Shown piece after piece: positions 51,241 through 61,168 of a DNA stretch of 64,000 nt. Within the stretch, counting starts at the first letter, position 1. Each line of letters opens with the position of its first letter. A program made the translations under genes and the position numbers. The notes under the pieces are model-generated. The model saw only the letters and a program-made list of their open reading frames with translations. It did not search any database and had not been told where the DNA came from. Where the stretch lies: positions 23,385,252 through 23,449,251 of the forward strand of contig CM042179.1 of assembly GCA_023376005.1 (NCBI GenBank), given 5' to 3'. This stretch comes from Doryteuthis pealeii. Lineage: Eukaryota; Mollusca; Cephalopoda; Myopsida; Loliginidae.

Positions 51241-51671
51241 AATAGGTAATACATTGCAGGGTCTTAGAAACAAAGTTTCACTACTGTTCAATGAACAGAA
51301 ATAAAAAGACACATCTGAATTGTTCATAAAATGTTGACAAAAGAGAACAAAGTGGATTCTGAGTTTATCACACGATCATGAGGTCACCCATGGGCATGCT
51401 CCTACTCATCCAAAGGAGACATTTTTTGTCTTCCTACTGATGCTTTTAGTTCAAGAGGCTAAAGCTGAAAATGTATGTGTGAAATTAAAGAGGTAATTTT
51501 ACTGATATTAATATACACATACATACATATATATAGGCTATTAAGAGAGCCCTATCCATTTTAAGAGAACTTTGTAATTTTAATGTAAGCAGCCACAAGC
51601 AAATTTCCTTCCCAGAGTGTTCAACCCACCAGGAGTGGGGAACATATATATATATATATATATATAATATA

Positions 51672-51746
51672 CAGGGTGCAGCATAAGTAACGCCCTTTGT
51701 TTAGTTAAATTAATTAATTGAATTTTAAAAGGGGTGTTACTTATGC

Positions 51747-51750
<4 letters not shown>
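51672..51750. mobile_element. Small mariner-like MITE in (TA)n
   Basis: CAGGGTGCAGCATAAGTAAC at the left and GTTACTTATGCTGCA at the right form inverted ends around a short AATTAATTAATTG centre, with TA repeats outside. The last CCCTG of the right end has been replaced by (TA)n. Ends and TA target fit a Tc1/mariner-type MITE. Confidence 0.7.

Positions 51751-51790
<40 letters not shown>
51751..51790. repeat. (TA)n microsatellite
   Basis: TA run joining the MITE to an inverted SINE-A. Confidence 0.9.
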
Positions 51791-51791
<1 letters not shown>

Positions 51792-51794
<3 letters not shown>

Positions 51795-52048
51795 GTAAGT
51801 AAAGTCAACGGGGCGGCCTAAAGTCGGTATCAGCCAGTCAGTGAGGGAGTCTATCCCCTTTTCAATAGCGCTAGACCAAGGAGATTGTTTTAGCATCTGA
51901 GGAGGAGCGCCACACCTACCATCAGCTCCTTACTTTACCACACAGATCTCTGTGCTACTCATACGCTGAGTTGGCGAGGGCCGGTATTGAACTAGGAACC
52001 TTGTGGTTTCTAGCCGAATACTCTACCGACTGAGCTAACCTGGCCCCT
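51792..52048 (-). repeat. SINE-A, inverted, well preserved
   Basis: AAGTAAAGTCAACGGGGCGG end block to head (GGGCCAGGTTAGCTCAGTCG on minus). Among the least diverged copies. Confidence 0.9.
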
Positions 52049-52049
52049 T

Positions 52050-52254
52050 TGAAACAAGGTCAGTTTTTAAGTAGAGTTTAACAGGTTTGAATTAAGTTTT
52101 CCTCCTTTTAGACCAGTTGCCATACCAAAGTTTAAAAGCCCAGTCTGACCTACTATTTACCCTTTGTTGGAAAAAGAATAGTTGGATTCATACCTTTCCC
52201 AAAAATGTTAGCCTGAAGTGAAATGCAAACAGACTTGTCCAGTAATTGTACTCA
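52050..52254 (-). repeat. SINE-B, inverted
   Basis: AAACAAGGTCAGTTTTTAAG, then TACCCTTTGTTGG and ACAGACTTGTCCAG. Its head is cut by the next, opposite SINE-B. Confidence 0.75.
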
Positions 52255-52492
52255 GAGGCGTGTGGTGTAATGGTTAACATCATAGGAAACACAGACATGT
52301 TCAAATCCTGGATAAGGCTGTTTGCATTTCATATAGCGCTAATACCCTTAAGAAAGGTATGAATCCAACTATTCTCCCTCCAGCTATGGGTACCATCCTA
52401 GGAGAAGGAAAACTCTGAATTCACACCTGTTAAACTCTGCTTAAGAAATTGACCTTGTGTCACATCCTGCTTGTGTGGTGGGGTTGGTAAAC
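52255..52492 (+). repeat. SINE-B, near full length
   Basis: GAGGCGTGTGGTGTAATGG head, TGTTCAAATCCTGG B box, end GTGGTGGGGTTGGTAAACA. Confidence 0.85.
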
Positions 52493-52582
52493 ATCTATAT
52501 GACACAAGGTCAATATGTAAGGGCAAGCATTTGGACAATATAATCTTTTGAAATAAAGTGATGACGATAACAAAACAAAAGG

Positions 52583-52588
<6 letters not shown>

Positions 52589-52659
<71 letters not shown>
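52589..52659. repeat. (TA)n microsatellite, about 70 bp
   Basis: The longest pure TA run in the window. Confidence 0.95.
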
Positions 52660-52662
<3 letters not shown>

Positions 52663-52796
52663 AAATTAATCACTGATATCAATCAATTTTTATGGCTGCA
52701 AAACTAAGAAAGCATTAGGTCTGGCAGAACAATCTTTCAGGCCTGGTATGTAAATAAATAAAAAAGAAGCAACATAGATTAATTTTACTATATATA

Positions 52797-53085
52797 TTTA
52801 CCAACCCCTCCGCATGAGTAGGTTGTGACACAAGGTCAATTTCTTAAGCAGGGTTTAACAGGTTTTGAATTCAGAGTTTTCTTTCTCCTAGACTGGTTAC
52901 CTAGCCAAGGTTAAAAAACTCAGACTGCCCTGCTATTTACCCATAGCTGGAGGGAGAGTTGGATTCATACTTTTGCCAAGGGTATTAGCGCTATGTGAAA
53001 TGCCAACAGCCTTGTCCAGGAATTGAACTCTGGTCGATAAGTTAATTTCCTAAGACTCTAACCATTAGACCATGCACCTCCAATC
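52797..53085 (-). repeat. SINE-B, inverted, full length
   Basis: From ACCAACCCCTCCGCATGAG to the head (GGAGGTGCATGGTCTAATGG on minus). The preceding DNA is TATATATATTTA. Confidence 0.85.
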
Positions 53086-53102
53086 TACATAGTATATGCA
53101 GG

Positions 53103-53374
53103 TACAGACATGTGGTGTAATGGATATTATCATAGGAAATGGATACAGTGACCTGAGTTCAAATACTGGATGAGGTTGTTTACATTTCATACAGCATTAA
53201 TACCCTTGGGAAAAGTATGCGTCCAACTATTACCACTCCAGCTATGGGAGTCTTTAACTGGGCGCTTTAACCTGGTTGGGCAACCAGTCTAGATGAAGGA
53301 AAACTCTGTATTCAAAGCTAACCAACTCCACATAACAAATTTACCATGTGACACATTCTGATTGTGCGGTGTTA

Positions 53375-53375
<1 letters not shown>
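53103..53375 (+). repeat. SINE-B, diverged
   Basis: ACATGTGGTGTAATGGA head to CATTCTGATTGTGCGGTG end, then into a 40-bp (TA)n at 53378-53417. Confidence 0.8.
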
Positions 53376-53420
<45 letters not shown>

Positions 53421-53539
53421 GTGTGTGTGTGTGTGGGAATAAAAGAAAGTGAATCCGACGGTATGTAGTATAATTGAAAAAAACACAAGTTTAAATGAGT
53501 TAAGTGGTGAGTTTATTGTCCGACGCTGCAGTGTTTCAA

Positions 53540-53579
<40 letters not shown>

Positions 53580-53589
53580 AAATTTAAAA

Positions 53590-53697
53590 TCTGCCCTGCT
53601 TAGCACTATGTGAAATGCCAACAGCTTTGTCCAGGAATTGAACTCAGGTCGACGAGTCTATTTCCTATGACTCTACCCATTAGACCATGCACCCCCA
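53590..53697 (-). repeat. SINE-B head half, inverted
   Basis: GCACTATGTGAAATGCC to GGTGCATGGTCTAATGGG (minus). Confidence 0.75.
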
Positions 53698-53878
53698 TAA
53701 AAATTGATTGATATCAATGTACTGGATATTTCAGGGTATTTCATAGAATTAGATATTAGCGTTAAGGCAAAAATCCATGATTTCAAATGCTGATTTTCCA
53801 GACAGACAGACAGACTCTTTGCAGGGGTAAGTAGATACACAAAGACAATGTCTTTGTCAGATTTAAAAAACGCCATAC

Positions 53879-53972
53879 ATGGAGGTGTGTGGTGCAAGGG
53901 TTAGAGTCGTAGGAAATGAACTTGTTGACCAGAGTTCAGATCCTGGACGAAGCCGTTTGCATTTTACATTGA
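53879..53972 (+). repeat. SINE-B head half
   Basis: GGAGGTGTGTGGTGCAAGG to GCCGTTTGCATTTTACAT, then unrelated DNA. Confidence 0.75.
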
Positions 53973-54827
53973 TTGATATCAAGTAAAAGCATTAATTCTA
54001 TTCTGAATCTTATCAACATTGCAATCATTACTGAGTAACAGTGTACTGACCCCCAGGGCCAGTGCTAGGGTCTTATGCTCCACCCCCACTACCGCCAATC
54101 TACTACAGGTCAGTTTTCATTAAGAAGTATTCATATAAACTATATGAACTTCCACTTTACTACAGGTCAATTTTCATAAAGTAGTATTCATTGAAAAGGT
54201 ATGTAACCCACCCTTCTGGGGGCCCAAACAAGCTCCTCCTGGTTTGAGTGAGTAGAGATAGTTGGCACTTGCCCTGCTGACCCATAAGGGCCTAGACACA
54301 CCATAGGCTAGCATCTTTATTATTATTATTATACAGAACAGAACTGCTTTCATCATTATTAGTAGATACCAAGTGACTTTAAGCGTGTTTGATTGAATTC
54401 CACTTCATCATCTCAGAAAACAATATTGAAAGTAAGTAAAACCTTGGCCTTTTGCCATTCAGAGTTCTGGGTTTCCACTTTCAAATGCCTCTGGCTATAA
54501 TTAATCACATTTCCATATAATACAACAATAAATTTACTTATATAGATCTACCATTTGCATTCAGACATCTACAACAACACTTATACTATTTATTATAATT
54601 AGTTTATTACTTTTACAAGTAAAGTACCAATAAAAAAAATGATTAATTTATAGACTGGTACTTCTCTCTGGTCTAGTGCTAGTGAAAAGGGGATAGACTC
54701 CCTCACTGATCAGTGTTGTATCTGTACACTTCGCCTGATATCAAAATATAATTCCCCAACCATTTGCCTAAGAGTGGTTAATATATATGTGAAGTATATT
54801 AATTATGCGCTGCAAGCTAAACAGCCG
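53973..54827. other. Gap, no gene recognised
   Basis: Includes a short direct repeat ACTACAGGTCAGTTTTCAT / ACTACAGGTCAATTTTCAT (54103 and 54159) and a SINE-A 3' fragment at about 54670-54715 (GGTCTAGTGCTAGTG, GATAGACTCCCTCACTG). Confidence 0.45.
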
Positions 54828-55392
54828 GTTTAGCTCAGTTGGTAGAACAATAGCCTAGGAATTGCAAGGTTCCTGGTTTAATACCAGCCCTCACCAACTC
54901 AGCGTATCAGTAGCACAGGGATCTGTGTGGTAAAGGGAGGAGCTGATAGTAGGTGTGGTGCTCCACCTCAGGTGCAAAAACAATCTCATTGGTCTTGCAC
55001 TAGTGAAAAGGGAATAGACTCCCTTGCTGTCTGGCTGATACTGACATTATCCCCACCCTGCCTTGCCTGACCCAGTTGGGGGTCCAGTGTGCTTCGGTCA
55101 CTGGACTGGTAAAGTAAATTAATAGCATCGATCCTAGGGGGTTATCCCCCCAGGCAATACCTGCCCCTTGATTTAAAGGGGTAGGGTTGGGTTTATTGCA
55201 CAGTGCATGAGGCTGCATCAATCCTGTCGGCATTTCCCCTCAAGGGATCGATGCATTTTTTGTGCCTACCACCCATAAACTTTGGCTTGTGGATGGTCCC
55301 ACGTTAATAGGGCCTTGTGCCTAACCTGTACAAGTGGGGTACGAGGTAAATATTCTGAGATTATCACCCCCACCCCATTGACTTTACTTACT
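54828..55392 (+). repeat. SINE-A interrupted by a 300-bp insert
   Basis: The head (GCCGGTTTAGCTCAGTTGG) and body are normal to CTGACATTATCCCCACCC (55058). After an insert the SINE end resumes at CCCATTGACTTTACTTACTT (55374-55392). Confidence 0.85.
55059..55359. mobile_element. Unidentified G+C-rich insert with duplicated flanks
   Basis: Bounded by ATTATCCCCACCC (55046-55058) and ATTATCACCCCCACCCC (55360-55376), an imperfect 13-17-bp duplication. Inside are a small palindrome CTAGGGGGTTATCCCCCC and a GATCGATGC pair (near 55111 and 55245). No ORF, tRNA box or match to other repeats in the window. It may be an independent retroposed RNA or short SINE. Confidence 0.5.
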
Positions 55393-55399
55393 TATATTA

Positions 55400-55613
55400 A
55401 TCATGTTTGGAATTTCACATGGCGCTAATACCATTGGGAAAGGTATGAATCCAATTCTCCCTCCAGCTATGGGTAAATAGCAGGGCAGACTGGACTCTTT
55501 AACCTTGGCTAGGTAACCAGTCTAGGAGAAGGAAAACTCTGAATTCAAACCTGTTAAACTCCGCTTAAGAAATTGACTTTGTGTCGCATCCTGCTCGTGC
55601 GGAGGGGTTGGTA
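55400..55613 (+). repeat. SINE-B body and tail, head missing
   Basis: ATGGCGCTAATACCATTGG to CTCGTGCGGAGGGGTTGGTA, then directly (TA)n at 55612-55634. The tail is well preserved. Confidence 0.9.
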
Positions 55614-55779
55614 TATATATATATATATATATATTAATGATGTTTACTAGGTTAATTTAGTTTTGCACAGAGTCTATCAAAGGACATGAGAGATTGAAAA
55701 ATTCAGTTTTCAAGGTTAATCTTTAAAATCAGCATTTAAAGTTTTGGTTTTTATCTGTATTTGTACAATTTCTTTCTTT

Positions 55780-56109
55780 TCTCTTCTCAAAGTCCGTCGC
55801 AGACGACGATGACGTCACTTCATGTCTTCATTTGTGGACCCTATGTTGGCTCATTAGTCTAATTCTGAACCTGATATTGAGCTGCTTAGCTCCTGTGCAG
55901 CAAGCGTCTCGCCAACCCTATCTGTTGGAGGCCAGATCTTCCATGCTTGAAGGTGTGATGCTACATTTCTTCAGCGTTGTCTTAAAATGGTCTTTGAACC
56001 ATGTTTTGTTTTTTTTGGGGGGGGGGGGTTCCTGTCCTCCGCGTGCTATCTGTGAGTTCAATTTGTACAATAACCTGTTGAAAATACACACCTCAGACAT
56101 GACTAAATA
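55780..56109 (-). repeat. G+C-richer conserved-looking segment, possible LINE piece
   Basis: AGTCCGTCGCAGACGACGAT through CTCGCCAACCCTATCTG and GGTCTTTGAACCATGTTTT. Its composition differs from the surroundings and it ends exactly at the 5S-like sequence. Frames on both strands are broken by a T/G homopolymer (56010-56029). Class uncertain. Confidence 0.35.
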
Positions 56110-56205
56110 GCTTATGGTCAAATCATGTTCAAAGCACTGGTTCCCACTAGATCACCAAAGTTAAGCAGTGATAAGCCTGCTCAATACTTAGATGGGTGAC
56201 CTTTT
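56110..56205 (+). pseudogene. 5S rRNA-like sequence, 3'-truncated
   Basis: Order and spacing match 5S rRNA: GCTTATGGTCAAATCATG (5' stem and first helix), then GATCACCAAAGTTAAGC (helices I-III), TACTTAGATGGGTGACC (box C region). The homology stops after GGTGACC, about nucleotide 89 of ~120. The internal RNA polymerase III control elements are thus largely kept. It may be a 5S pseudogene or the head of a 5S-derived SINE. No second copy in the window. Confidence 0.8.
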
Positions 56206-56347
56206 AAGAATCCTCATATCAAAATCACTTGATTTTGCATTAATGATTATTTAAAAACCATTGTGAATATAGCGTAAATAACTAAGGGAATTGTGACATT
56301 TTACATAATCTCCATTATAATACGATATCTCTTCTGAATTAAGTGTC

Positions 56348-56567
56348 AGCAGGACAGTGAGGGTGTCTATCTCCTTTTCACTAGGGCTAGACCAGGGAGG
56401 TTATTTTTGTATCTGAGGTAGAGTGCCACACCTACCATCAGCTCCCCACTTTACCACACAGACCCAAGCTATGCTACTCATATGCTAAGTTGGCAAGAGC
56501 CAGTATCAAAGTCAGAACCTTGTAGTTCTGAGTCAGATGCTCTACTGATTGAGCTAAACCGGCCCAT
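56348..56567 (-). repeat. SINE-A, inverted
   Basis: AGGACAGTGAGGGTGTCTAT to head (GGGCCGGTTTAGCTCAATC on minus). Confidence 0.8.
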
Positions 56568-57026
56568 AACATACCCTATAGCAGCGTTTCCCCAACCTTT
56601 TTTGAATAAAAATTAATAGTTTTTATCTCATTTGTCGGCGCTGTCAGAAATTTTAAAAACTATTTTTTTTTTTTTTTTTAATAACATATTTCAACAAGAA
56701 TGTTGTCTGAAATTCCAAGATGAATCATTTTCTTTTGTCATTGTCCTTATTCAATGAATTATTCAGATTAATATCATTGTCTTCAATTTTCACTTGATTC
56801 TTTGGTCTCATCTGAAATGTAAACAATTCATTCCATTGTTTTATTTATCTAATAATTGTTCCTGTATTTGAGAAATAAAGTTTTGTATATACAAAAGCAA
56901 ACAAGTAATCTGTCTAAAAAGTTTAGAATATAGTTACAAAACATTCAATATCTATCTAGCATATTGTTTGCTGTGATCTTCTGAACTTACATAATCCACA
57001 AACACATTGTGTAATGTTTATTATTA
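56568..57026. other. Gap, no gene recognised
   Basis: AT-rich noncoding DNA with a 17-bp T run (56663-56679). It begins with GCAGCGTTTCCCCAACCTTT, a hAT-terminus-like word, but no partner end was found. Confidence 0.4.
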
Positions 57027-57172
57027 TTGGAAATGGACACAGCGACTGGAATTCAAATCTGGGATGTGGCTGGTTTCATTTAACATCTTCCAGCTATGGG
57101 TAAATAGTATGGCAGACCTTGGTATGGCAACTGGTCTAGGAGAAGGAAAACTCTAAATTCAAACCTGTTATA
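57027..57172 (+). repeat. SINE-B, internally deleted
   Basis: GGAAATGGACACAGCGAC, CATCTTCCAGCTATGGG, CTGGTCTAGGAGAAGG. The middle of the body is missing. Confidence 0.75.
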
Positions 57173-57173
57173 C

Positions 57174-57430
57174 ACCGGTTTAGCTCAGTCGGTAAAGTGT
57201 TCAGCTAGGAACCACAAGGCTCCTAATTTGATACCGGCCCTCGTCAACTCAGCATATGAGTAGCACAGGGATATGTGCGGTAAAGTGAGAAGCTGATGGT
57301 AGGTGTGGCGCTCAAGTGCAGATGCTAAAATAATCTCCTTGGTTTAGCGCTAGTGAAAAGGGGATAGACTCCATCGCTGATTGGCTGATATCGACATTAG
57401 GCCACCCTGATGACTTTACTTACTTTTATA
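57174..57430 (+). repeat. SINE-A, near full length
   Basis: ACCGGTTTAGCTCAGTCGG to GATGACTTTACTTACTTTTA. It inserted into or next to the SINE-B just before it. Confidence 0.9.
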
Positions 57431-57499
57431 CTACACTTAAATAATTGACCTTATACCACATCTTGCTCATCAGAAGAGTTGGTAAATACATACTTCACA

Positions 57500-57775
57500 A
57501 GCGCTTATGTGTAATTGTTAAATGTTGTAGGAAATGGAACTGGCGACCCAAGTTCAAATCCTGAACAAGGCTGTTTGCATTACACATTGCACTAATTCTC
57601 TTGGGAAAAGTATGCATCCAACTATTCTCCCCCCAGCTATGTCGGTTGGACTGTGCTCCTTAACTTTGGTAGGCAACTAGTCTAGGAGAAGGAAAATTTT
57701 GAATTCAAAGCTACTAAACTCCACTTAAAAATTGATCTAGTGTTGCATCCGGCTCATGGTGGAGGTATACATACT
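57500..57775 (+). repeat. SINE-B, diverged full length
   Basis: Head near GCTTATGTGTAATTGTTAAA, B box AAGTTCAAATCCTG, end GTTGCATCCGGCTCATGG. Confidence 0.8.
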
Positions 57776-57846
57776 CCACAAGAAATATCTATTTTCTCAA
57801 TCACATGTGCAATTAATTACAAAAATATGTACCTTTTTTATATACA

Positions 57847-58105
57847 GGGGCCGGGTTAGCTCAGTCGGTAGAGCGTTCGGCTAGAAACCACAAGGTTCCT
57901 AGTTCGATACCGGTCCTCGCCAACTCAGCATTATGAGTAGCACAGGGATCTGTGCGGTAAAGTAAGGAGCTAATGGTAGGTGTGGCACTCCACCTCAGAC
58001 GCTAAAACAATCTCCTTGGTCTAGAGCTATTGAAAAGGGGATAGACTCCCTCGCTGACTGGCTGGTACCGACTTTAGGCCGGCCCGACGACTTTACTTTT
58101 AATAC
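57847..58105 (+). repeat. SINE-A, best-preserved copy
   Basis: GGGGCCGGGTTAGCTCAGTC, GTTCGATACCGGTCCTCG, and end CGACGACTTTACTTTTAAT. A good reference for the family. Confidence 0.9.
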
Positions 58106-58114
58106 TGTAGAGTT

Positions 58115-58270
58115 TGGTGATAAATATTACCTAATTATATCTGTTTTTACTGCCTAATGTGGTACTAGAAATAAGAAAATCCTGATATCTTTGGTTTAGA
58201 TGAAAACTTACTCTTTATAAAAAAAAAGATTCTAAGTGGTTGTACTTATTTATGGGCTATACTGTGTAGT
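58115..58270 (+). repeat. Family D
   Basis: TGATAAATATTACCTAATTA, ATATCTTTGGTTTAGATG, TTGTACTTATTTATGGGC. Confidence 0.65.
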
Positions 58271-58639
58271 CTGTATATATACAGATACTCCTCTGTTTAT
58301 GAAGGTCTGGCCTAGGATTAGAAATATATATAAGAGGTGTATAATAGTGATACAGTAGTTATCAAACTTTAATTTTTTTTTTTTTTTGTGTGTGTGTGAG
58401 CAAGGCCATGCAGACCTGGTGATTCTGGCTGGATAAGGTAGCAGCCTCCACCCAGTTTTTTAAAATTTGCCAGCAATTGCTGGCATTAACATCTCCCAAT
58501 GTTTATCTTTGTATCAAACATTTTTTTTTTAATTTTCAAAGTGCGTTGCTATTAGAAAGAAACTAACAGAAAAAAGAAATTGACAATGGCTTTTATATAC
58601 AAAAACAATAACAAGTATAGTACTGAGTGATTGAGAAAC

Positions 58640-58815
58640 TGAATTTTTCAAATGAGACTTGTATAATTTTGATTTTTCGGACTGTTGTCCTCATCTTTAT
58701 TGCATTATTTAAGATCACAACATTTCGGCTGCTATAACCTTCCAGCATAGTGTTTCCTGTCTTTTCGAACATAGAAATGACCAAACCTGGGAAATCATTT
58801 TGAATACTTTGGCTG
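58640..58815 (-). repeat. GAAGAAGGC-type module, inverted
   Basis: On minus: CTGGAAGGTTATAGCAGCC, GAAATGTTGTGATC, AGATGAGGACAACAGTCCG. Confidence 0.6.
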
Positions 58816-58974
58816 TTGATTAATGAAGGTGCTGGTGAACATTTAAAGATCTTATTCAAATAATGACGTCATTGTTTTTTGCACACCTATCATTCCACAT
58901 GTGACAAGAGGAACATAACGATAATTTAAGAAAAAAATACAAAGGAAACAACAGTTGAAGGCGGGAGAATACAG

Positions 58975-59180
58975 CGGTCAAAATGTTGTGATTTTACATA
59001 GCACATTTAAGATTAGTATTATCTGCATTATTCGGGCTATTGTCCTCATCTTCATTGTTATCTGTACAACGTTTCGGCCGATGTGCCCTCTGGCCTTCTT
59101 CAGGTATTTCTTGTCAGTGAGACTAGTGAACCTTCTTTTCAAACTCAGGAACCTTCTTGTCATAATCAGGAGCCATCATG
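58975..59180 (-). repeat. GAAGAAGGC-type module, best copy, inverted
   Basis: On minus, 59103-59071 reads CTGAAGA, A, GGCC, a 12-nt loop, GGCC, GAAAC. TTGTACAGATAACAATGAAG and GATGAGGACAATAGCCCG follow. The GGCC/GGCC pairs form a clean 4-bp stem. Confidence 0.7.
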
Positions 59181-59811
59181 GAACTTTGAACCTAACACTT
59201 TATTCAGTCCATGAGAGTATCTTGTTCTCATTCCACTAACCATAGCTGGGGTAGAGGCGTTAAGCTGTGTTAATTATTATTCTATGTTACTGCTGCCCTT
59301 GGCCAGGATTGAACCTGTAGTCCAGAAATAACTGTCACTTAGAACTGTCTTAACCTAACTAAATGTGCTTTCATAACAGTTTAACTTTCCAAGTTTTTAC
59401 TCTTGGACTAAGGAAAATATATGAGGCAAGGCCATAGATATGACTAGAATGCATACCACAATATATGACGATCAAATTAATATCATTAAGCTGATTCACT
59501 TTGACATAAGAAAAAGGGTATCATATGATTTTTTGACATTACAATAGAAAGTAATATGAATATTATTTATAGGTTTGATATAATCTTTTGTAGACCAATG
59601 ACTCTTCATAGATCAGTTAGTAGAGCAGCTGGTGCATTTAAAGAGGCTTTGCCAAAATCGACAATAAGAATTCAAGTCTCTCCAAGGGTTTATCCTTTAT
59701 CACAAAGAATGTTATATGTTAAACATATTTCACTGTTTTTGTTATCTTTTGTTATTCCTACATCTTGAGATATAACAACTTTATTCTAGGGAACTAAAGT
59801 ATTATTTTATC

Positions 59812-60579
59812 TGTAGAAGTTATCCCCCAGATATCTTATAAACAATGCAATACTTACTGTCGCAATGGGATTCTAACTACTGTCGAGTTAGCAGACAAGA
59901 ACAACATGCAGGCTGTAACTTAAATACAGTCCTTGCATGCTGCTGGCATAGTGCATCTGATGGCTGAAGAGTGGATACTTATCCATATCTTTACTCACCC
60001 TGAAAACCATCAGCCAATCAAAACCCAGGAAGTGAACTTGCCGGAGTTCATAGTGGAATAACCCAAAGCTGTATATAAACCACCTACCAACACTCTAGAG
60101 TTAGTTTTGCATTCAACTTGTAAAAGAGCTGAATACTTGACACAAAATCCAACAACATCCTGCTTGAGTGGAGGGGTTGGTAAATATATATAAGAATCCC
60201 AAAATGGACATTGCATCAATTGAAGTTTATCACATAGTGGTTTTATAAGTCTCATAGTCTCCTGAATAAGGTGGAGAGATGAGTATGCAGGAATCATTGC
60301 AAGCAGTATAAAAAAATAAAAAATTTGGAGTGCACATGCTGTAATGGTTATCATCATAGGACAAGAGTTCAAATCCTGTATCAGGCTGATTGCAGTTAAG
60401 GGTAAATAGTAGGGCAGGCTGGGCTCTTTAACACTGGTATGGGACCCGATCTAGGAGAAATAAAACTCTGGATTGAAAACCTGTTGTACTCTGCTTAAAA
60501 ATTGACCTTGTGTCACATCCTGCCCATGGCAGAGGGGTTGGTAAATAACAGAGCTGAATACTTGACACAAAATCCAACA
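59812..60579 (+). mobile_element. Solo-LTR-like element split by SINE-B, 5-bp TSD TTATC
   Basis: Starts TGTAGAAGTTATCC; its true end, AAAATCCAACA, is at 60579. TTATC at 59807-59811 is repeated at 60580-60584. Inside, CAGCCAATCA (60010) is followed about 60 nt on by TATATAAACC (60072), a CCAAT/TATA layout. A 30-bp end segment (AGAGCTGAATACTTGACAC...) occurs at 60125-60154 and 60550-60579, bracketing inserted SINE-B DNA. Confidence 0.75.
60155..60549 (+). repeat. SINE-B DNA inserted in the LTR-like element
   Basis: A SINE-B tail fragment (CATCCTGCTTGAGTGGAGGG), a short unique stretch, then a longer SINE-B (60328-60545: ATGCTGTAATGGTTATC head, GAGTTCAAATCCTG, end GAGGGGTTGGTAAATAAC). The flanking 30-bp duplication suggests one insertion followed by rearrangement. 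Confidence 0.75.
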
Positions 60580-60646
60580 TTATCCATGTTTGATTTGTTC
60601 TAATAAATAGGTATAAGTAGTTATTCCACCAGATACAGCTGATAAC

Positions 60647-60983
60647 TGTAGAAGTTATCCTCCAGATATAGAAACAATACAATACTCACCATCGCAGTGG
60701 GGTTCTAACTACCGTCGAGTTAGTAGACAAGAACAACAGGCAAGCTGTAACTTAATACAATCCTTACATGCTGCTGGCATAATGCAAAGTGGTGGCTGAA
60801 GAGTGGGTACTTATCCGTTCTTACTAACCCTGAAATCCAACAGCCAATCAGAACTCAGGAAATGAACTTGCCTGAGTTCATAATGGAACAATCCAAAGCT
60901 TCATATAAGCCACCTACTAAACTCTAGTTTTAGTCTTGCATTCATCTTGTAACAGAGTAGAATACTTTACACAAAATCCAACA
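60647..60983 (+). mobile_element. Solo-LTR-like element, 5-bp TSD ATAAC
   Basis: TGTAGAAGTTATCCTCC to AAAATCCAACA, 337 bp, uninterrupted. ATAAC at 60642-60646 and 60984-60988. CAGCCAATCAGAACTCAGG and then TCATATAAGCCACC give the same promoter layout. It closely resembles the element 490 bp upstream. Confidence 0.85.
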
Positions 60984-61074
60984 ATAACCATTGTGATAAT
61001 TTATTCATTTGGATAAATGTGCAATAGTAATTCAGTTGGTAGATCAGCTGGTGCATTTAACTAGTCTTTCTCAT

Positions 61075-61160
61075 GGTCTAGGAGAAGGAAATCTTTGAAT
61101 TCAAACAACCTTTATTCTGCTTAAAAATTGATATTATATAACACCTGCCTATAGCAGAAG
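61075..61160 (+). repeat. SINE-B 3' fragment
   Basis: GGTCTAGGAGAAGGAAATC to ATAACACCTGCCTATAGCAG, then ATTTAGTATG at the start of a full SINE-B. GCAGAAGATTTAGTATG (61145) and GCAGAAGATTTGGTGAA (61459) flank that SINE-B as a likely target duplication. Confidence 0.7.
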
Positions 61161-61168
61161 ATTTAGTA

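Noticed and set aside
54991..55233. 77-codon minus ORF in the SINE-A insert
   Set aside because: Spans the SINE/insert junction and has no domain similarity that I can name.
59580..59768. Possible coding exon (P-M-T-L-H-R-S-V-S-R-A-A-G...)
   Set aside because: The core GATCAGTTAGTAGAGCAGC is tRNA-like SINE sequence also seen near 61030. No splice donor or known domain.
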